DNA of 31,131 nt. Origin: Anaerozeibacter sp031551775 (GTDB taxonomy: Bacteria; Bacillota; Clostridia; Christensenellales; Aristaeellaceae). This document shows, piece by piece, positions 16,079-23,133 of the stretch (positions are counted from its first letter, which is position 1; every line of letters begins with the position of its first letter). The notes under the pieces are model-generated. The model searched no databases, was not told the DNA's origin, and saw only the letters and a list, made by a program, of their open reading frames with translations. Where the stretch lies: positions 1 to 31,131 of the forward strand of contig JAVBND010000069.1 of the NCBI GenBank assembly GCA_031551775.1. The letters run 5' to 3'. Both the position numbers and the translations under genes were made by a program.

Positions 16079-16989
16079 TTGCATAGCCTCGCGTATACGT
16101 CGTTCATCGTTAGGTCCATCTGCCTGACTTCGTCCTTGAAGGTCTCGCTCAGGATGTCTTTCCGTACGCGGCAAAAGCCGGTCATCGGCAGCTTTTCAAG
16201 CTCGACCAGGTGATACTTCGCGTTGACCGGGTAGCACTGGCGCTCGATCAGGGACGCGAGCGTCAGCGCGCCCTGAACCAACTGCGCGTTCGGGTGGCGG
16301 ATGTTGCGGGTCAGCCACACGTAAACCTCGGGATGAAAGTTCGCCATGATGCCCGAGTAGCCCGGCGCGCCGTCCCGCATCGACTCAAGCAGCGTGGTCG
16401 TGTTGGCGTTGTAAAGCTTGAGGTTCGTGCCCTGAATCGCGGCGAGCTTTTCTCTGATCTGAACCTTGTCGCAGCAGGTGTCCTTCAGAAAGTAGAAACG
16501 GCCGGTCGCGGCGGCTTCCTGGATGACCGGGACGGTCAGAAGGCGCTTGTAGGGCATGGGGCACTCATACATGCCGAGCTTGATTGTAGGGTCGATCTTT
16601 TCAAGCAGCGCGTGCATGCGACAAAGCAGCACATCGTCGCCTTCGTCTTCTTTTGCCAAGCGATTGGTCAGCAAAATGACCGCGTCCACGCCGGTCTTGT
16701 GCATCTCTTCGATGCTCTTGACCTGCCCGTCCAAATCGTACGCGGTAAAGCCCGAAGCCACCACCGGCACGCGGCCGGCCGCCTGCTCCACCGTGATGCG
16801 CGCGATTTTGATGCGCTCCTCGCAATCCATGTTGAAAATTTCGCTCGACTGGCACGACGCGAACAGTCCGTCCACGCCCATTTCAATGTACCAATCGACC
16901 AGCGCGCGCAGCCCCTTTTCGTCGATCGCGCCGTCCTCTGTAAATGGCGTCAGCATGACCGGCCATACGCCGCCCGGATAGTTGTTCAT
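16075..16989 (-). CDS. DapA/NAL-superfamily class I aldolase or dehydratase
   Basis: 304 residues of the dihydrodipicolinate synthase/N-acetylneuraminate lyase superfamily. The Schiff-base lysine is K169 (FLKDTC) and the catalytic tyrosine is Y141 (YxxP motif). The loop that in DapA reads GTTGE is here CQSSE (46-50), so true dihydrodipicolinate synthase activity is unlikely; sugar-acid or oxo-acid cleavage is a better guess. ATG at 16989 is preceded by AAGGAG at ten bases. The open frame extends to 17037 across the promoter and is not used. First gene of the operon with the second aldolase, regulator and TRAP genes. Confidence 0.92.
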   Translation of the reverse strand: MNNYPGGVWPVMLTPFTEDGAIDEKGLRALVDWYIEMGVDGLFASCQSSEIFNMDCEERIKIARITVEQAAGRVPVVASGFTAYDLDGQVKSIEEMHKTGVDAVILLTNRLAKEDEGDDVLLCRMHALLEKIDPTIKLGMYECPMPYKRLLTVPVIQEAAATGRFYFLKDTCCDKVQIREKLAAIQGTNLKLYNANTTTLLESMRDGAPGYSGIMANFHPEVYVWLTRNIRHPNAQLVQGALTLASLIERQCYPVNAKYHLVELEKLPMTGFCRVRKDILSETFKDEVRQMDLTMNDVYARLCK

Positions 16990-17008
16990 GGCGCACACGC
17001 TCCTTCTC

Positions 17009-17037
17009 ATTCTATTGCATTGTAATCTGTATGACAA
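17009..17037 (-). promoter_or_regulatory. Candidate promoter and GntR operator of the aldolase/TRAP operon
   Basis: Minus-strand TTGTCA (17037-17032), 17-base spacer, TAGAAT (17014-17009). The predicted start falls almost on the ribosome binding site, which weakens it. The plus-strand sequence TGTATGACA (17028-17036) overlaps the -35 and fits the GT-N3-AC core of FadR-type operators. Confidence 0.4.
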
Positions 17038-17215
17038 TTATACACTTATACAGGCCTTCGCGCAATATCGAGATGCGCTAGATTTGCCAAAACCAAATTG
17101 GTTTATATGCACAAATATCGAACTTGCACAAGGGCGAAATGTCCATGCGGTGAAGAAATGACGCCGTGTCACCGGTTGAAAATACAAAAAAGGGAACAAT
17201 ACTACAAGAAAACGA

Positions 17216-17245
17216 TTGACAAACGCGGTATGATGAGCGGACAAT
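17216..17245 (+). promoter_or_regulatory. Candidate promoter of the DUF2284/corrinoid pair
   Basis: TTGACA at 17216-17221 and GACAAT at 17240-17245, spacer 18. It would give a very short leader before the ribosome binding site at 17251. Confidence 0.35.
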
Positions 17246-17262
17246 GACATGGGAGGCGGATT

Positions 17263-17790
17263 ATGGAGCATTTGGTTGACGAAGCGCTCTCATTTGGCTT
17301 CTCGCACGCCGCGATGCTTGACTCGGCCACGCTTGTCCTCAGGACGGAAGTGCGCGACATGTGCGCGGCCAACCGCTGCCATCTCTACGGGAAAAGCTGG
17401 ATGTGCCCGCCCGCGCTGGGTTCACTTGAAGAAAGCGCGAAGGCGATATCGGGTTATCGGCGCGGCCTGATCGTCCAGACCACGGGCGAGCTTGAGGACG
17501 ATTTTGACTACGAGACCATGCGGGACACCGGCTCTAAGCAAAAAGAGAGAATCCAGGCTTTTCGGCGCGTGCTTGAGGCGCGGTATCCGAACCTCCTGGC
17601 GATGACATGCGGCGGATGCGAACTGTGCGACAGCTGCACCTATCCGGATGCGCCCTGCCGCCATCCCGAAGACGCGCTGTCCTCGATGGAAGCGTTCGGG
17701 CTCGTCGTGTCGGACGTTTGCCGGGACAACGGGATTGCCTACTACTACGGGCCCAAGACCATCACATACACCGGCTGCTATTTGTTTTAA
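17263..17790 (+). CDS. DUF2284 cysteine-rich predicted metal-binding protein
   Basis: 175 residues, ten cysteines. An N-terminal set (C34, C39, C48 in KSWMCPP) and a tight cluster C116-x2-C119-x2-C122-x2-C125 with C132 resemble iron-sulfur ligands; SWMCPPALGS and the TCGGC-x2-CDSC block are typical of DUF2284. The family is often found near corrinoid methyltransferase genes, and here the corrinoid protein gene follows after 29 bases. A redox or cofactor role in keeping the corrinoid active is plausible but unproven. ATG at 17263 has GGGAGG six bases upstream. Confidence 0.85.
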   Translation: MEHLVDEALSFGFSHAAMLDSATLVLRTEVRDMCAANRCHLYGKSWMCPPALGSLEESAKAISGYRRGLIVQTTGELEDDFDYETMRDTGSKQKERIQAFRRVLEARYPNLLAMTCGGCELCDSCTYPDAPCRHPEDALSSMEAFGLVVSDVCRDNGIAYYYGPKTITYTGCYLF

Positions 17791-17819
17791 ATAAATTCAT
17801 TTGGGAGGGCGATACGATT

Positions 17820-18455
17820 ATGGAAGCAATCTTGACCCAAATCAGCGAGAACCTGCAAATCGGCAAAGCCAAGGTGGTGGCGGAGCTCGTGCGCCAGGCG
17901 ATCGAGGCGGGCATCAAGCCCCAGACCATTCTGGACGACGGGCTGCTCCACGGCATGAACGTGATCGGCGGCAAGTTCAAGGCCAACGAAGTGTTCGTGC
18001 CCGAGGTGTTGGTGGCGGCGCGCGCCATGAACAAGGGCACCGAAGTGCTCAAGCCCCTGCTGGTGGCGGCGGGCGTCGAAGCCAAGGGCGTCGCGGTGAT
18101 CGGAACCGTCAAGGGCGACCTGCACGACATCGGCAAGAACCTGGTCAAGCTGATGCTCGAAGGCAAGGGCATTGAGGCGGTGGATTTGGGCGTTGACGTA
18201 TCGCCGGAGAAGTTCGTGGAATCGGCGCGCGAACATGGCGCGCAGCTGATCTGCTGTTCGGCGCTGCTCACCACCACCATGGGTGAGATGAAAAACGTGG
18301 TCGAGATGGTGAAGACGAGCGACCTCAAGGACAAGGTCACCGTCATGATCGGCGGCGCGCCGGTGACGCAGGCGTTCTGCGACCAGATCGGCGCGGACTG
18401 CTACACGGCGGACGCGGCCTCGGCGGCTGAGGCGGCTTTGTCGTTTATTGCATAA
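17820..18455 (+). CDS. Corrinoid-binding methyltransferase protein (MtbC/MtaC-like)
   Basis: 211 residues in the two-domain layout of methyl-carrier corrinoid proteins: a four-helix cap (1-85) and a cobalamin-binding Rossmann domain with D100-x-H102-x2-G105 (GDLHDIGKNL), where H102 should ligate cobalt from below. Later blocks CSALLTTTM and GGAPVTQAFCDQIGAD are standard for the family. It carries a methyl group between a substrate methyltransferase and an MtaA-type enzyme. The ATG at 17820 follows GGGAGGGC. No MttB, MtaB or MtbB gene, and no reductive activator, is in the window. Confidence 0.94.
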   Translation: MEAILTQISENLQIGKAKVVAELVRQAIEAGIKPQTILDDGLLHGMNVIGGKFKANEVFVPEVLVAARAMNKGTEVLKPLLVAAGVEAKGVAVIGTVKGDLHDIGKNLVKLMLEGKGIEAVDLGVDVSPEKFVESAREHGAQLICCSALLTTTMGEMKNVVEMVKTSDLKDKVTVMIGGAPVTQAFCDQIGADCYTADAASAAEAALSFIA

Positions 18456-18483
18456 CGAAGAGGCGGGCGGCATCCAAGTGACA

Positions 18484-18513
18484 AAAAAGCGCGGCGAATG
18501 TGCCGCGCTTTTT
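18484..18513. terminator. Bidirectional terminator between the corrinoid gene and thiI
   Basis: AAAAAGCGCGGC (18484-18495), loop GAATGT, GCCGCGCTTTTT (18502-18513): a 12-bp stem usable by the two convergent genes. Confidence 0.9.
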
Positions 18514-18520
18514 CCATAAT

Positions 18521-19687
18521 TTATACCTCAGGCTCCGCGCTCTCCCACGTGCGGTATTGTTCGATCCCCGCAATCGCGCGCTCGACCAGCTGATCGCCCT
18601 CAAGCTTTTCCTCCGCCTTGGCCAACAGGTCGAGCTTGGGCTTGGTGGCCGGATGGCGCGGCGTGAACACGGTGCAGCAATCTTCATACGGCAAGATCGA
18701 GGTCTCATACGTCCCGATGCGCTTGGCAATCTCGGTGATTTCCAGCTTGTCTAGGCCGATCAGGGGCCTGAACACCGGAAGACGGGCCACTTCGTTTGTC
18801 GCCATCAGCGCTTCCATGGTCTGGCTGGCGACCTGGCCCAGGCTCTCGCCGGTCACCAGCGCCTGGCACTTGCGCTCCCGCGCGACGCGCTCGGCGATGC
18901 GCATCATGTACCGCCTCATCAGCACTGTGCCCAGTTCGTCCGGGCACTTCTCGTGAATTTCCATCTGAATCTCGGTGAAGGGGACCACGTGAACCAGCAT
19001 CCCCGCGCCGTATTCGCCCATGATGCGCGCAAGTTCAAAGACCTTTTGCTTGGCGCGCTCGCTGGTGTAGGGGAAGGAAAAAAAGTGTACCGCCTCAAGG
19101 GACACGCCCCGGCGCATGATCTGATACCCGGCAACCGGGCTGTCGATGCCGCCGGAAAGGAGCGCCATGGCCTTGCCGCCGGTGCCCATGGGCATGCCGC
19201 CCACGGCGGGAAGCTCCGCGACGCACAGGTAGGCGTGATCGCGTATCTCCACGTGCAGCTTGTGCTTTGGGCTGTGCACATCGACGTGAAGCGCGCCGTT
19301 TGCGTCAAGCACCCGCCCGCCGATCTCGCGTTCGATCATCATGGAGTCCAGGGGAAAGCGCTTGTCGCTCCTGCGCGCGAGCACCTTGAAGGAACCGGAC
19401 AAGGGCTTCATCATTTGAACCGACTGAGCGGCAATCGCCTCAAAGTCCTTCTCCATTTCAAAGGCGGGGCTGACCGAATGCACGCCGAACACGCGCCGTA
19501 CGCGCTCGGCGCAGGCGTCCATATCGGGCACATCGCTCACATAGATGCGCGAATCGCTCATCCACACGCGCCCGCCCATGGGCGCGACCGCGCGCTTGAC
19601 GTTGTCCACCAGCTTCTTCAAAAAATACGGGCGGTTCAGCCCCTTCAAGTGAACTTCCCCGAACCGAATGAGCAGCACTTGGCGCAT
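18521..19687 (-). CDS. thiI: tRNA 4-thiouridine synthase ThiI
   Basis: 388 residues: N-terminal ferredoxin-like and THUMP domains (1-165) and a PP-loop ATP pyrophosphatase domain with SGGIDSP (178-184). It ends without the rhodanese domain found in E. coli ThiI, as in many Gram-positives, so sulfur should come directly from the cysteine desulfurase next door. The conserved DCCTVF segment supplies candidate catalytic Cys. Role: 4-thiouridine in tRNA and possibly thiazole sulfur. ATG at 19687 with AGGAGGA seven bases upstream; two bases after the desulfurase stop. Confidence 0.96.
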   Translation of the reverse strand: MRQVLLIRFGEVHLKGLNRPYFLKKLVDNVKRAVAPMGGRVWMSDSRIYVSDVPDMDACAERVRRVFGVHSVSPAFEMEKDFEAIAAQSVQMMKPLSGSFKVLARRSDKRFPLDSMMIEREIGGRVLDANGALHVDVHSPKHKLHVEIRDHAYLCVAELPAVGGMPMGTGGKAMALLSGGIDSPVAGYQIMRRGVSLEAVHFFSFPYTSERAKQKVFELARIMGEYGAGMLVHVVPFTEIQMEIHEKCPDELGTVLMRRYMMRIAERVARERKCQALVTGESLGQVASQTMEALMATNEVARLPVFRPLIGLDKLEITEIAKRIGTYETSILPYEDCCTVFTPRHPATKPKLDLLAKAEEKLEGDQLVERAIAGIEQYRTWESAEPEV

Positions 19688-19689
19688 GA

Positions 19690-20829
19690 TTATTTCCTCC
19701 TGAACCGCGAAAGCGACGCGTGCAGGCCGCCCGCCATCTCAATCGCGTAGTCAATTTCTTCCATGGTTGTCCCGGGACAAAGGCTGAACCTGAGCGCGCA
19801 TTCGGCCGTGTCCGGGGCAATGCCCATCTCAAGCAATACCGGGCTCACCTTGCGCTTCCGGCTTGAGCAGGCCGAGCCGGTCGAGACATACACGCCCTTT
19901 TCCTCGAGCGCGTGCAGCATCACCTCGCCGCCAACGCCCATGAGGCTTACGTTCAGGATGTGCGGCGCGCCGCGCTCCACGTCCGGGCCGTTTAGCGTAA
20001 GGGCCGGGATGCGCGCCTTGAGCCCCTCGTAAAGGCGGATCTTTTTCTCCATGAGACACCCGAAGGCGTCCTTGGGCATGTGCTCAACCGCTGCCGTCAG
20101 GCCCGCGATGCCCGGCGTGTTCTCGGTGCCCGAGCGCAGCGCCTGTTCCTGCCCGCCGCCCACGATGAGGGGTTTTAAGCGAACGCCCTCACGCGTCCAA
20201 AGCGCGCCCGTGCCCTTGGGTCCGCTGATCTTGTGCGCGCTGAGCGTATACATATCGATCAGGCGAGCGTCAAACATAACGCGCAGAAAACCCTGCACGC
20301 CGTCTACGTGAATCAGCGCGCGCGGCGCTTTTTCGCGGATCAGAGCGCTCAGGCGCGCGGCATCCAGGATTGCGCCGGTTTCGTTGTTGACCTGCATGGC
20401 GCTGACGAGCGCGGGCGGGTCGCGAAGCGCTTCCTCAAGCGCGGCGTAATCGAGTTCGCCCTGCCGGTTCACGCCGATGACCGTCACGCGGTGGCCCATC
20501 CCGCGAAGCGCGTCATAGGCCGCGAGCACCGAAGGATGCTCGACCGCCGTCACGATCACGTGCAAAGGGCCGTAGATCGCCTGCGCCGCGCCAAGGATCG
20601 CGAGGTTGTTGGCTTCGGTTCCGCCGGATGTGAAGGTCACGCGCCCGGCGGGGGCGTTAAGCGCCTTTTGAATCTTCGCGCGGCAGGCGTCCATCGCCTT
20701 TTCTGAGGCAATCGCGGGCGCGTAAAGAGAGGAGGGGTTGAAATACCCTCCCCGCATACATTCGCTCATGGCCGCAATCACGTGTTCGCCGGGCCGTGTG
20801 GTCGCGCTGTTGTCGAGGTACGCGATCAT
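19690..20829 (-). CDS. Cysteine desulfurase (NifS/IscS family, ThiI partner)
   Basis: 379 residues from the ATG at 20829. The PLP lysine is K200 (SAHKISGPKG); EHPS, NNETG and HVDGVQ are PLP-fold motifs. The sulfur-accepting cysteine is C321 in STGSACSS. The enzyme takes sulfur from cysteine and, being two bases from thiI, is probably its dedicated donor, like NifZ of Bacillus. The start overlaps the stop of the upstream gene by four bases; a GTG three codons upstream is less likely. Confidence 0.95.
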   Translation of the reverse strand: MIAYLDNSATTRPGEHVIAAMSECMRGGYFNPSSLYAPAIASEKAMDACRAKIQKALNAPAGRVTFTSGGTEANNLAILGAAQAIYGPLHVIVTAVEHPSVLAAYDALRGMGHRVTVIGVNRQGELDYAALEEALRDPPALVSAMQVNNETGAILDAARLSALIREKAPRALIHVDGVQGFLRVMFDARLIDMYTLSAHKISGPKGTGALWTREGVRLKPLIVGGGQEQALRSGTENTPGIAGLTAAVEHMPKDAFGCLMEKKIRLYEGLKARIPALTLNGPDVERGAPHILNVSLMGVGGEVMLHALEEKGVYVSTGSACSSRKRKVSPVLLEMGIAPDTAECALRFSLCPGTTMEEIDYAIEMAGGLHASLSRFRRK

Positions 20830-21377
20830 GCCTGCCACACCCCGAAATTCATGTAGCCCGCCTTCTTCGTCAGCTCCATCATCTCATCGGACAGCTCGAT
20901 CACACAGATGTGTTTGACGCCCGCCTTGGTAAAAAAGTAATAGTAGAGCTTGGCGTCTCGGTTTAAAAACCAATTGTGTTTTTTGACGTCGGGCATGGAG
21001 ATGTAGCGCTGAAACGCGGGGCCCGCGACCGCGCCCGCGGCGGTCACATCCTTCATGTTGAGCGAAGTGAGGTAGCGCCGCTTCTGGTTGTTGAGCACCT
21101 TCGCGACATCGAGTATCCCGTTGGTGAAGGTGTATTCGTATTCGCTCTTGAGCTCATCCTTGTAGCGCCAGATGAGAAAGGCGCCGCCGCCCGTCACGAG
21201 CAACAAGAGGATGGGCATGAGGGAAAACGATCCTGAAAAAATCATGGAAACCGCGCCTTGCAGGCTGATCAGCGCGAGAAGCGCCAGCACGATCATCATG
21301 GCAAAACCAAACAAGTACGCCGCGTCGTACATCGTCCGGTTGCGGCGAACCGCCACTTCTTCTTTAAAATTATCCAT
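20826..21377 (-). CDS. Small two-helix membrane protein (DUF6106-like)
   Basis: 183 residues. Two hydrophobic helices (about 20-44 and 51-70) are followed by a cytoplasmic domain of mixed beta structure (YEYTFTNGILDVAKVLNNQKRRYLTSLNMKDV). This resembles a clostridial family I recall as DUF6106 with a bacterial PH-like character; the assignment is from memory. ATG at 21377 has GGGAGGG upstream. First gene of the operon with cysteine desulfurase and thiI, overlapping the former by four bases; a functional link is not known. Confidence 0.75.
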   Translation of the reverse strand: MDNFKEEVAVRRNRTMYDAAYLFGFAMMIVLALLALISLQGAVSMIFSGSFSLMPILLLLVTGGGAFLIWRYKDELKSEYEYTFTNGILDVAKVLNNQKRRYLTSLNMKDVTAAGAVAGPAFQRYISMPDVKKHNWFLNRDAKLYYYFFTKAGVKHICVIELSDEMMELTKKAGYMNFGVWQA

Positions 21378-21408
21378 TTGCGCCCTCCCGCATCGTTTGG
21401 TTTTTTAC

Positions 21409-21436
21409 ATTATAACATATCGCGGCGAGATGTCGA
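21409..21436 (-). promoter_or_regulatory. Promoter of the small membrane protein/desulfurase/thiI operon
   Basis: Minus-strand TCGACA (21436-21431), 16-base spacer, TATAAT (21414-21409). Confidence 0.55.
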
Positions 21437-21579
21437 GGCGCAATTTTGGCAATTCACCGTTCTCTTGTGTGAATTTCCGGCAAAGCGGCGCCCTTTCGGC
21501 AGGATTTTCTGTACGGGCGATGGAATAGTATACAGGTTCAGAATGCATCAAAGAAGCTACGGAAGGGAGGCGCACCGCC

Positions 21580-22941
21580 ATGAAATGTCCATCTTGCCAA
21601 GCGGAAAACAAAAAAGGGAGCAAGACCTGCCGCCAGTGCGGCGCGCGCCTTCCCGCAAAGCGCGGACCCCGCACGCCCGCGATGGCGCTTGCGCACGGCG
21701 TGATGTGGGCGTTTTTTGCCATCGTAACGGTGGTGGTGTTTGGTTTCCTGTTCTACCGCGTGTATTTCTGGATCGACGCTTGGCGCATGGGCTCCTACTA
21801 CGAACGCGATGGGCGCATCGCGCCGGACGTTGAGCAAATCGAACTTGACAGCGGCCTGGTCGGCCACGCGATCACCTTCTACGGAAACGACGGTGACCAG
21901 GTGTTTATCAAGGAACTGCGCCAGTCCTACGAAATCGTGGGGCACCTCGCGCGCATTGAGCTTCCCGACAGCCACTGGTTCCCCGCCAAGCCTGACGACA
22001 CCGAACAGGCGGTCGTCACGCTCACGCCCATCCTTTTTACCGAAGGCGGCGACCAGCGGGAACTGCCGCCGCTTGAGCTGACCATCGATACGCCCGAATC
22101 GCCCCTGAGGCTGGTCAACCCATCCAAGGAGCTGGTGACCGTCAACACATCGATCTTTCCGCTTGAGATCTCGGTTGTGCCCGGATCGACCGTGCTGATC
22201 AACGGCGAGGACCAGACCGACATGGTCAACTACCTGGGGCTGCTTACGCGCAACGTGGCGGTCTACCCGGTCGGGGACAACATCATCTCGCTCTTGGTCT
22301 CAACCCCCAGCCACAAGGAGACGCGCCTTGACCTCAACCTATACCGGCCGTATCAGGAGATCAACCTTGAGCCGAGTTTGACGCTTGACAAGGCGAGCAA
22401 CCTTGCGAACATGACGATCACCGGCACCATGGACCCCGACGCGATTCTGTCGGTTGACACGCCGTATGTCGAAGATTCGATCAAGGTGGACCCCAACGGC
22501 AGCTTCAAGTTCATCGCGAAGCTCGAGACCGTGGGCGACAACACGGTGACCTTCCGCGCCACGAAGGCGGGCAAGCAGGACTCGGTGGTATCGGTGAACG
22601 TTTATTATGTGCCCTCGCTTGACGCATACTCAAGGAAGGCATGGAAGATGGATTATAAGGAACTGAGCCTGTACTACGACACATGGGTTGGCCGCGTGTT
22701 CCTGTGCGACGGCGTGGTAACCGAGATATCGGTTGACGGCGAGGAGCAAACGGTGATCATGGACGTGAACCTGACGGGCGAGGGCGAGCCGCAGTACGTG
22801 GTCCTGACCAACCATTCCTCGGTTGGGACGCCGGAGATCGGGACAAGGTACAAGGCGTACGCGGACGTGACGGGGAACCAGTTCTATAACAGCAAGCACT
22901 GCCCGAAGCTCGCGTGCCGGTACATGGTCAAGCAGACGTAA
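21580..22941 (+). CDS. Zinc-ribbon membrane-anchored protein with extracellular Ig-like domains
   Basis: 453 residues. An N-terminal zinc ribbon (C3, C6, C17, C20) and a basic linker precede one transmembrane helix (about 39-61). The remainder should be extracytoplasmic: beta-rich stretches, including one with the ring of bacterial Ig-like domains (ITGTMDPDAILSVD, VDPNGSFKFIAKL, NTVTFRATKAGK, about 285-345) and a C-terminal domain (DTWVGRVFLCDGVVTEISVDGEEQTVIMDV) resembling an OB-type fold. This kind of zinc ribbon-TM-extracellular protein is common in Clostridia and its role is unknown. ATG at 21580 with GGGAGG upstream; divergent from the thiI operon. Confidence 0.8.
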   Translation: MKCPSCQAENKKGSKTCRQCGARLPAKRGPRTPAMALAHGVMWAFFAIVTVVVFGFLFYRVYFWIDAWRMGSYYERDGRIAPDVEQIELDSGLVGHAITFYGNDGDQVFIKELRQSYEIVGHLARIELPDSHWFPAKPDDTEQAVVTLTPILFTEGGDQRELPPLELTIDTPESPLRLVNPSKELVTVNTSIFPLEISVVPGSTVLINGEDQTDMVNYLGLLTRNVAVYPVGDNIISLLVSTPSHKETRLDLNLYRPYQEINLEPSLTLDKASNLANMTITGTMDPDAILSVDTPYVEDSIKVDPNGSFKFIAKLETVGDNTVTFRATKAGKQDSVVSVNVYYVPSLDAYSRKAWKMDYKELSLYYDTWVGRVFLCDGVVTEISVDGEEQTVIMDVNLTGEGEPQYVVLTNHSSVGTPEIGTRYKAYADVTGNQFYNSKHCPKLACRYMVKQT

Positions 22942-23018
22942 CGCACCCGCGCGTGAGCGCTTATGGGCGTGTAGAGGGCAAAGTCCTCTGGCTGCCGGAG
23001 GCCGTGCTTCCCCGCATC

Positions 23019-23058
23019 AAAAAAGTTGGCTTTTCCTTTTGGAATCGCCAACTTTTTT
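23019..23058. terminator. Bidirectional terminator between convergent genes
   Basis: AAAAAAGTTGGC (23019-23030) pairs with GCCAACTTTTTT (23047-23058) around a 16-base loop. It serves the zinc-ribbon gene on plus and the flavoprotein gene on minus. Confidence 0.85.
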
Positions 23059-23075
23059 GGGCTTCTTTTTTTCAT

Positions 23076-23105
23076 GGGGCTGTTCCAAACATGGGCAACA
23101 GCCCC
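23076..23105. other. Hairpin just after the flavoprotein gene
   Basis: GGGGCTGTTCCA (23076-23087) pairs with TGG and AACAGCCCC (23092-23105), with a two-base bulge and loop AACA. It has no T-run and probably protects the mRNA end. Confidence 0.6.
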
Positions 23106-23133
23106 GTTGCTGCGAATAATTTCCCCGATGGCG

